DNA from: JAMCRM01 sp041685075
GTDB lineage: Bacteria > Acidobacteriota > Terriglobia > Bryobacterales > Bryobacteraceae
Assembly: GCA_041685075.1 (NCBI GenBank)
Contig: JAWLGN010000164.1
Span: forward strand, 1-12,239
Direction of reading: 5' to 3'
DNA: 12,239 nt
The notes beneath the pieces are model-generated. The model did not search any database. It was not told where the DNA came from and saw only the letters and a program-made list of their open reading frames with translations. Positions 5,446-12,239 of this stretch are shown here, piece after piece. The translations under genes were made by a program, and so were the position numbers. Numbering within the stretch: position 1 is the first letter of the stretch; every line of letters begins with the position of its first letter.

Positions 5446-5724
5446 ATGATTCGCTCCTTTCGGGACGCCGAAACGGAGAAGATCTTCCGGCAGCAGTCTT
5501 CGAAACGGTTGCGGGCGATCGAGAGGGTGGCGATCCGGAAGCTCTTCCAACTCCATCGGGCGGCCAGCTTGCGCGACCTGGCGGCGATTCCCGGCAACCA
5601 GTTCGAAGCCCTGAAGGCGGACCGCAAGGGGCAATACAGTATCCGGATCAACGACCAGTACCGCATCTGCTTCCGTTGGAAGGGCGAAGACGCATTCGAT
5701 GTTGAGATCGTCGACTACCATTAG
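5446..5724 (+). CDS. higB: HigB-type toxin (RelE/ParE superfamily mRNA interferase)
   Basis: A 92-aa protein of the usual HigB length and architecture: N-terminal MIRSFRDAETEKIF, two helices (about 8-40), then a beta-sheet core with LKADRKGQYSIRINDQYRICFRW (56-78) and the family-typical C-terminus DVEIVDYH. Characterised relatives are ribosome-dependent mRNA endonucleases that stop translation when the antitoxin is lost. Toxin-first order, the immediately following higA and the palindromic operator all fit a higBA locus. The ATG at 5446 follows the -10 by only 5 nt without a Shine-Dalgarno site, so the toxin may be translated from a leaderless message. Nothing looks truncated or mutated. It sits between repeat debris and a convergent response-regulator gene, a position common for mobile toxin-antitoxin pairs. 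Catalytic activity is inferred from family membership. Confidence 0.93.
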   Translation: MIRSFRDAETEKIFRQQSSKRLRAIERVAIRKLFQLHRAASLRDLAAIPGNQFEALKADRKGQYSIRINDQYRICFRWKGEDAFDVEIVDYH

Positions 5725-5732
5725 GAGGGTCC

Positions 5733-6038
5733 ATGGCTAAGCGCATCCCGCCGCCGCATCCCGGCGAAACGATCAGGGAAGACGTGTTGAAGCCGCTCGG
5801 CATGAGCGTCAACCAGCTTGCCAAGGCGCTGGGAGTCACCGCGGCCCGGCTCAACGAGATCGTACGCGGCCGGCGAGCGATTACCGCCGATACGGCGCTG
5901 CGCCTGGCGCGGTATCTCGGGAGTTCGGCCGAGTTCTGGCTTGGCTTGCAACTCGAATACGACCTGCGCGTCGCCAGGGAGACGAAGCAGAAGACCATTG
6001 AACGCACCGTGCGGCCCAGGACCGATGTCGCGGCGTGA
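5733..6038 (+). CDS. higA: HigA-type antitoxin (XRE-family DNA-binding protein)
   Basis: A 101-aa antitoxin that should bind and neutralise HigB and repress the operon through the palindrome at 5419-5442. It opens with PPPHPGETIREDVLKPLGMS (6-25), the VapI/HigA-type signature. An XRE helix-turn-helix follows: SVNQLAKALGVTAARLNEIV (25-44), then GRRAITADTALRLARYLG (47-63). The FWLGLQLEYDLRVAR segment (69-82) is also typical. The higB stop TAG overlaps an AGGAGG (5723-5728) placed 4 nt before the higA ATG. The antitoxin therefore has a strong ribosome site while the toxin has none visible, an arrangement that would favour excess antitoxin. Length is normal for the family. The stop at 6036-6038 is 52 bp from the convergent response-regulator gene. 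Confidence 0.94.
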   Translation: MAKRIPPPHPGETIREDVLKPLGMSVNQLAKALGVTAARLNEIVRGRRAITADTALRLARYLGSSAEFWLGLQLEYDLRVARETKQKTIERTVRPRTDVAA

Positions 6039-6090
6039 GAGGGGCCTTACCCGACGGTTGAGAGCGTAGCCACTAGCGCGCCGTGCGTGA

Positions 6091-7455
<1,365 letters not shown>

Positions 7456-7461
7456 ATATCC

Positions 7462-7470
7462 ATTTTAGCA
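7462..7470 (-). promoter_or_regulatory. Extended -10 promoter of the response regulator
   Basis: TGC-TAAAAT on the minus strand (5 of 6 to the -10 consensus plus TGn). No good -35 is seen. The -10 ends 6 nt before the TTG start, putting the transcription start at or next to the start codon; no Shine-Dalgarno site would be transcribed. Confidence 0.45.
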
Positions 7471-7506
7471 ACGGAGGTTACTTCAGGACTTCGGCAAAGA
7501 ACGGTC

Positions 7507-7539
7507 AGCCATGAGAGGGGGTTCCCGCGTGTCATGGCT
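7507..7539 (-). terminator. Possible terminator or attenuator after the HEAT-repeat gene
   Basis: Perfect 8-bp arms AGCCATGA and TCATGGCT (7507-7514, 7532-7539) enclose a 17-nt loop with a small GGG/CCC stem. The stop codon of the HEAT gene lies in the first arm on the minus strand. The downstream T content (GTTCTTTG) is weak, so termination would be partial at best. Confidence 0.35.
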
Positions 7540-8752
7540 CCAGAACCTCCATCAAGTACTCCGTGGCTTCCTTGGACTTCATCCTTGCCAGCCTCTCGAC
7601 GATGCGCTTGCGGAGTTGCGGGTCGGTCTCCTTGCGGGCAAGATCCACCAGGGTCCGGGCATCGCCCCGGTGGAAGAGGCCGTCGATGATGGCTCGCCGG
7701 ATTTCGGGATCCCGCTCGGTGGGGTACATGGCGGCGAGGGCTTCGGCGGCGTTGGCACTGCCCATGGTCCCCAGCAACCGGACGGCATCGCGGCGAAGCT
7801 CGGGATCCTTCTCGGTGCGCGCCGCCTGGATGACGAACTCGGCATCGCCACCCACCATGAGGGCCCGCTGGATCTGCCGGCGTATCTCGGTGGACTTCTC
7901 GGCGGCATACAACTGGCGCAGCTCCTGGATGCCGCCGGCGGCGCCGAGCTGTTGGACGGCTTCCTTGCGCAGGGCGGCATCCGCTTCGGAGCGGGCGGCA
8001 TACGCCAGGCGGTCGCGGGCGCCTGCGGCCATGAAGCCGCGGAGCACGGCGCGGCGGGCGGCGGCGTCGGGATGGGCCGCGTAGATCTCGCTGAGGAGGC
8101 GGAGCCGCTCGTCGCGGTCGCCGCCCATGACGGCCAGGTACGTGATGGCCTTCATCTGCAGGTCGGGGTTCACGCCGCCGCGGGCCGCCTGCGCCAGAAG
8201 CTCGCGGGCGCGCGGGGATTGGGCGTTCGCCAGCACGAACAGGGCGCGCTCCTTGATGCGGGGGCTCTGCGCGCCGGCGAGCAGCTTCTCGATCAGGGGA
8301 AGCGCGCGCTCGGGGTCGGAGTGCATGAGGCCTTGGAGCGCGATGAGCTTCAGCTCGTCGTCGGCCTGGTTCTCGGGGCTGACGCTCTGGCCGGCGGCCT
8401 GGCGGATCTCGAGCTGCAGGGCATCGGCGTCCTTGAGCCAGCGGCTGTTGGGATGGGCCGCGCGGAGGGTCTCGAGCGCTGCCAGCGCCTCGTCGCGGCG
8501 GCCCAGCCGGTGGAGCGACCAGGCTTTCCAGTAGAGCGCCGCGTCGGCGCGAGGGCCGTCCTGCGCGGCGGTGAAGGCGGCGACGGCCTCCTCCCAGCGT
8601 TGGTTATCCAGCGCGCGCTGGCCGCGCTCGTAGTGGCGTTCGGCCGCGCCCCGCTTCACGGGCTGCGCCGCGCCGGCTTTCTGGAATGCGGAGACCGCTT
8701 GGGCGGCAACCATGCAGCCGGCGGCCAGAATCAGGATCTTCAGAACACGCAT
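7532..8752 (-). CDS. Exported TPR/HEAT-repeat protein of the ECF sigma operon
   Basis: A 406-aa protein with an N-terminal export signal (MRVLKILILAAGCMVAAQAVSA). Cys13 in LAAGC could be a lipobox, but the hydrophobic run continues past it, so ordinary cleavage near Ala22 is equally likely. Residues 36-110 form two to three TPR units (HYERGQRALDNQRWEEAVAAF; ALYWKAWSLHRLGRRDEALAAL). From about 131 to the end there are repeated helical pairs of HEAT type with recurring LRR-AV-LLG and RRAI-GL patterns (for example DPELRRDAVRLLGTMGS and DPEIRRAIIDGLFHRGD). Such arrays are protein-binding scaffolds; no catalytic motif is seen. It starts 15 nt after the anti-sigma stop, with AGGGG about 7 nt upstream, so it belongs to the sigma/anti-sigma operon. 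An envelope role in sensing or complex assembly is inference. Confidence 0.88.
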   Translation of the reverse strand: MRVLKILILAAGCMVAAQAVSAFQKAGAAQPVKRGAAERHYERGQRALDNQRWEEAVAAFTAAQDGPRADAALYWKAWSLHRLGRRDEALAALETLRAAHPNSRWLKDADALQLEIRQAAGQSVSPENQADDELKLIALQGLMHSDPERALPLIEKLLAGAQSPRIKERALFVLANAQSPRARELLAQAARGGVNPDLQMKAITYLAVMGGDRDERLRLLSEIYAAHPDAAARRAVLRGFMAAGARDRLAYAARSEADAALRKEAVQQLGAAGGIQELRQLYAAEKSTEIRRQIQRALMVGGDAEFVIQAARTEKDPELRRDAVRLLGTMGSANAAEALAAMYPTERDPEIRRAIIDGLFHRGDARTLVDLARKETDPQLRKRIVERLARMKSKEATEYLMEVLEP

Positions 8753-8767
8753 GAGTTTCCCCTTCGT

Positions 8768-9454
8768 CTACAACGCCTGCCGGTGGCGCACTTCGGACTC
8801 GAGCACCCGCACCTTGAAGAGAATGCCCTGGGCCTCGACGCGGCGGCGGATGCGCTCCAGTTCCTCGGGTGAGACAGGGCCGCGGGCGATATCGAGCAGC
8901 ACGCGCTCGAGTTCCGCGAGCACCGCGGCCAGTCCGGTTTCCCCGGCGGCAACGGCGGCGTTGCGGTAGAGGCGGTTGGCGCCGACCAGGTCTTCGGCGC
9001 GCCGCTGTTCGGCGGAGAGATCGCCGCGGTTGACCACCTCGATGAGCACGACCTGGGAGCGCTCCAGGTGGTCGCCTACCGCCAGCAGGAGCACGCGGCT
9101 CGCCGCGGGCGGGGTTGGCTGCTGGGGAGCGCGCGGTGTCCAGCGCCCGGCCAGGAACGCCGCGGCGAGCAGCGCCGTCATGGCTGCCGCGGCGGCCCAG
9201 CGGCGCGGGTGAAAGCGGGCGGCCGGCGCGCGCCGCGGGAGGGGCGCCGCCCGGACGAGGCGCTTCCAGACGCGGGCTTCGTAACCCGCCGGCGGCTCCG
9301 GCGCGGGCGCGGTTTCCACCACGTTGAGCACTCGCTGCAAGACGGCGTAAGCCGCGCGGCACTCGAGGCAGGCGGCCAGGTGGTCCGCGATGGCCGGTGG
9401 AGCGTCCTCCTCGCCGTAGTAGTAGAGCACCAGTTCTTCTTCGCTGGGATGCAT
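8768..9454 (-). CDS. Membrane-anchored zinc-finger anti-sigma factor
   Basis: A 228-aa single-span protein. The cytosolic N-terminus holds a zf-HC2/ZAS-type anti-sigma motif, His25-x3-Cys29-x2-Cys32 (IADHLAACLECR), which in known anti-sigma factors clamps the ECF partner. A basic, Pro-rich stretch leads to one membrane helix (about 86-103, WAAAAAMTALLAAAFLAG). The remaining ~120 residues should lie in the periplasm and are rich in charged helices (DHLERSQVVLIEVVN, ANRLYRNAAVAAGE, LAELERVLLDIARG). I recall similar C-terminal regions in other acidobacterial proteins, but know of no assigned function. The ATG overlaps the sigma-factor stop by one base (TGATG), indicating translational coupling and near 1:1 synthesis. 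The signal that releases sigma is unknown; no site-1 protease gene is nearby. Confidence 0.88.
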   Translation of the reverse strand: MHPSEEELVLYYYGEEDAPPAIADHLAACLECRAAYAVLQRVLNVVETAPAPEPPAGYEARVWKRLVRAAPLPRRAPAARFHPRRWAAAAAMTALLAAAFLAGRWTPRAPQQPTPPAASRVLLLAVGDHLERSQVVLIEVVNRGDLSAEQRRAEDLVGANRLYRNAAVAAGETGLAAVLAELERVLLDIARGPVSPEELERIRRRVEAQGILFKVRVLESEVRHRQAL

Positions 9455-10017
9455 CAGTACACCGCCGCCACGACGGGCTCGAGCGCCCGCCTGAGTTTTC
9501 TGACCGCCCGAAAGATGCTGTGCCGCGCGGCGCCCGGTTCGACTCCCAGGGCGGCGGCGATCTCCTCCACAGCCAGGCCCTCGAAGTGACGCAGGACGAA
9601 AGCCGTGCGCTCGGAGGGGCTGAGTTCGTCGAGCGCGCCGGCGATGCGGCGCCGCACCTCGCCGCCGAAGGCCTGGCGGTCGGGCGGAGGGTCGGGTGCG
9701 GGCGCCTCGGCCAGAACGCCGCCGTTTGCGTCCGCCGATTGGGCGCGGCGCCGGCGGCCGCGCACCAGGTCGAGCGCGTAGTTGGCCGCGATGCGGTGGA
9801 GCCAGGTGCCGAACTGCGCCCGGTTGTCGAAGCGATCGAGTTGGCGATAGGCTCGCAGCAATGCCTCCTGCACCACGTCTTCGGCGTCCTGGTAGTCGCC
9901 GGTTATGCGCCAGGCCAGCCGGAAGAGCGCGCGGCTATGGCGGTCTACCAGGACGCGGAACGCGTCGGGGTTGCCCGCGCGGGTCCGCGCGACCGCCTCT
10001 TGATCGGTGATGTCCAT
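9454..10017 (-). CDS. ECF (group 4) RNA polymerase sigma factor, RpoE-like
   Basis: A 187-aa sigma factor of normal ECF length with only regions 2 and 4. Region 2 (about 15-90) contains the -10-binding and core-binding segment DAEDVVQEALLRAYRQLDRFD (44-64) and the conserved FGTWLHRIAANYALDLVRGRRRR (69-91). A Pro/Ala-rich linker (95-116) precedes region 4 (121-178): LDELSPSERTAFVLRHFEGLAVEEIAAALGV, with helix-turn-helix GVEPGAARHSIFRAVRKLRRAL. It should direct RNA polymerase to a small regulon when freed from the adjacent anti-sigma factor. The ATG at 10017 has AAGGA about 9 nt upstream. No convincing autoregulatory ECF promoter could be read in the 155-bp gap to the divergent chaperone gene. 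Regulon and inducing signal are unknown; envelope stress is a guess from the membrane partner. Confidence 0.94.
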   Translation of the reverse strand: MDITDQEAVARTRAGNPDAFRVLVDRHSRALFRLAWRITGDYQDAEDVVQEALLRAYRQLDRFDNRAQFGTWLHRIAANYALDLVRGRRRRAQSADANGGVLAEAPAPDPPPDRQAFGGEVRRRIAGALDELSPSERTAFVLRHFEGLAVEEIAAALGVEPGAARHSIFRAVRKLRRALEPVVAAVY

Positions 10018-10152
10018 CCGGCTGATTCCTTAGACTGCCCGGGCGCGGCCGCGTTAGCAAACCCCCGGACCGCTCCATCGCCAAGAATCGCTTGCTGGCG
10101 CGCGCGGTTCAGTACGGTTGCCAGAGAGCGACCGGGACCACCGGGGACTGCA

Positions 10153-10161
10153 TGATAAAAT
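10153..10161 (+). promoter_or_regulatory. Extended -10 promoter of the parvulin-like gene
   Basis: TGA-TAAAAT (5 of 6 plus TGn), no good -35. The predicted transcription start near 10168 is only about 5 nt before the chosen ATG and downstream of the GGGAG at 10163-10167, which would then not be in the mRNA. Confidence 0.45.
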
Positions 10162-10172
10162 CGGGAGTTTCC

Positions 10173-11084
10173 ATGAAGCTGATCTACGCTCTCATCGTTT
10201 TGTGTCTGGTTTCCGCAGCAGCATGGGCACAGGCCAACCCGCAAGCCGCTCAGTCCAAGGCGGCGCCCGGCGGGCAACCCGACTCTTCCACCGTGGTGGC
10301 CGTCTTCGACGACGGCACACCCCTCACCTTCGGTGAGCTGAAAATCTTCATCTCCAATATGCCGCCGCAGAACCAGCAACTGGCGATGCGGGACCAGAAG
10401 GCGCTTATCCGGCAGTTCGCGCTCATGCGCAAGCTCGCCAAGATGGCCGAAAAGAACAACCTGCACGAGCAGACTCCCACCAAGGAGATGCTCGCCCATC
10501 ACCGCCTGCAGGTGCTGTTGAGCGCCCAGATCAACCACTTCCTGGATACTGTCCGGGTGCCGGCCGAGGAGGTCGAGCAGTATTACAACGACAACCGGGG
10601 ACAGTATACGCAGGTGCGGGTGAAGGCCCTCTACATCGCTTTCGTGGCCGGCGCCCAGGCGGAGGGCGAGGAAAAGAAGGCCCTTACCGAAGCCGAGGCG
10701 CGTATCAAAATCGAGAAACTGCTGAAGGAGATCCGCGAGGGCGCCGATTTCGTGGAGATGGTGAGGAAGCACTCCGAAGACGAGACCTCCGCCGCGAAGG
10801 ATGGCGATTTCGGCAACCTGCGGCGCAGCGATAACCTGCCGGACGCCGTGCGCAAGGCCATCTTCTCGTTGAAAGAGGGCGAGGTCAGCGAGCCCGTGCG
10901 GCAGCCCAATGGCTTCTACCTGTTCCGGGCCGAGAAGATCGTGCCGCAGCCGTTCGCGCAGGTGCGGGACGAGATCTTCAACCGGCTGAAGCAGGAGCGT
11001 TTCCGCCAGTGGATGGAGGAGATGCAGTCCAGCGTCGAGGTCCGCTTCCCCGACGACGCGCCCGCGGCGCCGGCCAACCCGTAA
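10173..11084 (+). CDS. Exported SurA/PrsA-like parvulin-fold protein, likely non-catalytic chaperone
   Basis: A 303-aa protein beginning with a signal peptide (MKLIYALIVLCLVSAAAWA, cleavage after Ala19). Residues 40-130 form a SurA-N-like helical chaperone region (FGELKIFISNMPPQNQQL, EEVEQYYNDN). A parvulin (PpiC) domain spans about 147-257: VKALYIAF, an inserted charged helix, ADFVEMVRKHSED, DGDFGNLRRSDNLPDAVRKAIFSLKEGEVSEPVRQPNGFYLFRAEKI. The two parvulin active-site histidines (usually in HIL near the start and GYH.I near the end) are both replaced, by Tyr154 and Tyr249, so isomerase activity is doubtful. A C-terminal helix (261-287) probably packs on the N-terminal region. It likely assists outer-membrane or periplasmic protein folding. 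The ATG at 10173 is chosen over upstream in-frame codons because it opens the signal peptide. It diverges from the ECF sigma gene, possibly a target of it. Confidence 0.88.
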   Translation: MKLIYALIVLCLVSAAAWAQANPQAAQSKAAPGGQPDSSTVVAVFDDGTPLTFGELKIFISNMPPQNQQLAMRDQKALIRQFALMRKLAKMAEKNNLHEQTPTKEMLAHHRLQVLLSAQINHFLDTVRVPAEEVEQYYNDNRGQYTQVRVKALYIAFVAGAQAEGEEKKALTEAEARIKIEKLLKEIREGADFVEMVRKHSEDETSAAKDGDFGNLRRSDNLPDAVRKAIFSLKEGEVSEPVRQPNGFYLFRAEKIVPQPFAQVRDEIFNRLKQERFRQWMEEMQSSVEVRFPDDAPAAPANP

Positions 11085-11123
11085 TCCCGCGGGGCCGCTG
11101 CCCGGCCCAACGGAAGACGAATT

Positions 11124-11147
11124 GCACGGGCTGAAGCGGGCCCGTGC
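11124..11147 (+). repeat. Hairpin directly before the GH1-like start codon, REP-like, copy B
   Basis: Perfect 8-bp arms GCACGGGC (11124-11131) and GCCCGTGC (11140-11147) around the 8-nt loop TGAAGCGG. It ends 2 nt before the ATG at 11150, and no clear Shine-Dalgarno site exists outside it. It is similar in arm, loop and placement to 636-658. Confidence 0.65.
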
Positions 11148-11149
11148 GT

Positions 11150-12239
11150 ATGGCTCGCAAAGGTAGATACCCGCACCACCAGTACGGCCCGCACAACTTC
11201 CTGTTCTCCACGGGGATCGAAGGCAGCTATCCCACGGTGGCGGGCCCGGACGGGCGCGACCTGCGCGTCGACGAAATGGAGAAGTGCCGCCACTACAAGT
11301 GCTGGCGCGAGGATTTTCACCTGGTCCGGGAGATGGGGATCGAGTACCTGCGTTACGGGCCGCCCTATTACCGGGTGCACCTCGGGCCGGGCCGGTACGA
11401 CTGGCGCTTCGCCGACGAAACCTTCGCGGAACTGCGGCGGCTGCGCATCCGGCCCATCGCCGACCTGTGCCATTTCGGCGTGCCGGCCTGGATGGGCAAT
11501 TTTCAGAACACCGATTTCCCGCGCCTGTTCGCCGAGTACGCCGGCGCCTTCGCGCGCCGCTTCCCGTGGGTGCGGTTCTATACGCCGGTCAACGAGATCT
11601 TCGTGTGCGCCACCTTCTCCGGCCAGTACGGCTGGTGGAACGAGCGGCTGGCCTCGGACGCCGGCTTTGTGGGCGCGCTGAAGAACCTGGCCAAGGCCAA
11701 CCTGCTGGCCGAAGAGGCCATTCTCAAGGCGCAGCCCGCGGCGCTGTTCATCCAGAGCGAGTCGAGCGAATACTTCCACCCGGTGGACCCGGCCGCGCAG
11801 CGCCGCGCCGCCATGCTGAACCACAAGCGTTTCCTTTCGCTCGATCTCTCCTACGGCCACGACGTGCGGGGCGTGATGTACGAGTACCTGATGGACAACG
11901 GCATGACCCGCCAGGAGTATCACTGGTTTCTCGAAAAGGCGCGCACGCTGCGGCCCTACTGCGTGATGGGCAACGACTACTACGTGACCAACGAGCACCT
12001 GGTGCCGGTTTCGGGCGACCTGCGCGGCTCCGGCGAGGTCTTCGGCTACTACGTCATCACGCGCCAGTATTACGAGCGCTACCACCTGCCCGTGATGCAC
12101 ACCGAGACGAACCTGGGGGACGCCGAGCGCGCGCCGGCGTGGCTGTGGAAGGAGTGGTCCAACATGGTGCGGCTGAAGGACGACGGCGTGCCGATTATGG
12201 GCTTCACCTGGTACAGCCTCACCCACCAGGTGGACTTGG
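11150..12239 (+). CDS. GH1-like (clan GH-A) glycosidase, C-terminus beyond the right edge
   Basis: The first 363 codons of a gene that continues past the window. It reads as a family 1 glycosylhydrolase of the atypical branch that opens with GPHNFLFSTGIEGSYPT (13-29), then MEKCRHYKCWREDFHLVREMGIEYLRYGPPYYR, matching the first strands of a (beta/alpha)8 barrel. The expected acid/base is Glu149 in FYTPVNEIF; the usual Asn-Glu-Pro is Asn-Glu-Ile here. The expected nucleophile is Glu319 in VMHTETN, replacing the usual TENG context. GNDYYVTNEH and GFTWYSLTHQVD (351-362) are further barrel landmarks. No signal peptide: a cytosolic beta-glycosidase is likely, but the substrate is unknown. The ATG at 11150 is bounded by an in-frame TGA at 11132; GTG at 11144 is an alternative start inside the hairpin arm. 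It lies 65 bp after the parvulin gene on the same strand. Confidence 0.85.
   Translation, partial: MARKGRYPHHQYGPHNFLFSTGIEGSYPTVAGPDGRDLRVDEMEKCRHYKCWREDFHLVREMGIEYLRYGPPYYRVHLGPGRYDWRFADETFAELRRLRIRPIADLCHFGVPAWMGNFQNTDFPRLFAEYAGAFARRFPWVRFYTPVNEIFVCATFSGQYGWWNERLASDAGFVGALKNLAKANLLAEEAILKAQPAALFIQSESSEYFHPVDPAAQRRAAMLNHKRFLSLDLSYGHDVRGVMYEYLMDNGMTRQEYHWFLEKARTLRPYCVMGNDYYVTNEHLVPVSGDLRGSGEVFGYYVITRQYYERYHLPVMHTETNLGDAERAPAWLWKEWSNMVRLKDDGVPIMGFTWYSLTHQVDL

Noticed and set aside
4961..6090. Genomic island integrated at tRNA-His
   Set aside because: No integrase gene and no second copy of the tRNA 3-prime end was found downstream of higA within the window.
7511..8872. Plus-strand frame of 453 codons opposite the HEAT gene
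   Set aside because: Composition is a mirror of the HEAT repeats, with no start context or domain.
10092..10172. Upstream in-frame start for the parvulin-like protein
   Set aside because: The added 27 residues would bury the signal peptide, and the segment includes the predicted -10.
11092..11108. GGGCCG and CGGCCC hairpin after the parvulin gene
   Set aside because: Only 6 bp with no T-tract, and easily formed by chance in GC-rich DNA.
10916..12226. Minus-strand frame of 436 codons opposite the GH1-like gene
   Set aside because: The plus strand holds a recognisable glycosidase; the minus frame spans two plus-strand genes and the hairpin without recognisable content.

Overview
The window is GC-rich bacterial DNA with short intergenic gaps, some TTG/GTG start codons, and a gene mix (ECF sigma factor, zinc-finger anti-sigma, TPR/HEAT protein, several glycoside hydrolases) typical of soil Acidobacteriota of the Solibacter/Bryobacter type. 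That assignment is an inference from gene content and protein style, because no taxonomic marker gene is present.

Layout from left to right. (1) Positions 1-617, minus: the N-terminal part of a protein with two gamma-glutamylcyclotransferase-like domains, cut by the left edge. (2) 705-1754, minus: an unrecognised helical protein that may end in a winged helix. (3) 1770-3290, minus, and 3482-4915, plus: a secreted GH27 alpha-galactosidase-type enzyme diverging from a sugar-porter MFS transporter. They share a 190-bp region with two back-to-back promoters and a palindrome, so this looks like a unit that cleaves an alpha-galactoside outside the cytoplasm and imports the sugar. (4) 4961-5037: tRNA-His(GTG). 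(5) 5038-5418: a gene-free stretch with a 33-bp direct repeat resembling insertion-sequence debris and a large bulged palindrome. (6) 5446-6038: a complete higBA toxin-antitoxin operon with its palindromic operator.

(7) 10017 down to 6091, minus: an ECF sigma factor, its membrane-bound zinc-finger anti-sigma factor (1-nt TGATG overlap), an exported TPR/HEAT-repeat protein, and then, after a hairpin and what looks like its own promoter, an NtrC-type sigma-54 response regulator whose histidine kinase is not in the window. The first three form a cell-envelope signalling module. (8) 10173-11084, plus: an exported SurA/PrsA-like parvulin protein that lacks both catalytic histidines. (9) 11150-12239, plus: a GH1-like glycosidase cut by the right edge.

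Recurring non-coding features may be the least described part of the window. Strong hairpins sit directly before start codons or Shine-Dalgarno sites at three genes. Two of these hairpins, 10 kb apart, are relatives with a compensated base pair. An extended -10 motif (TGN-TWAAMT) recurs at four promoters. In four genes the predicted transcription start lies at, or only a few bases before, the start codon, suggesting leaderless or nearly leaderless mRNAs.
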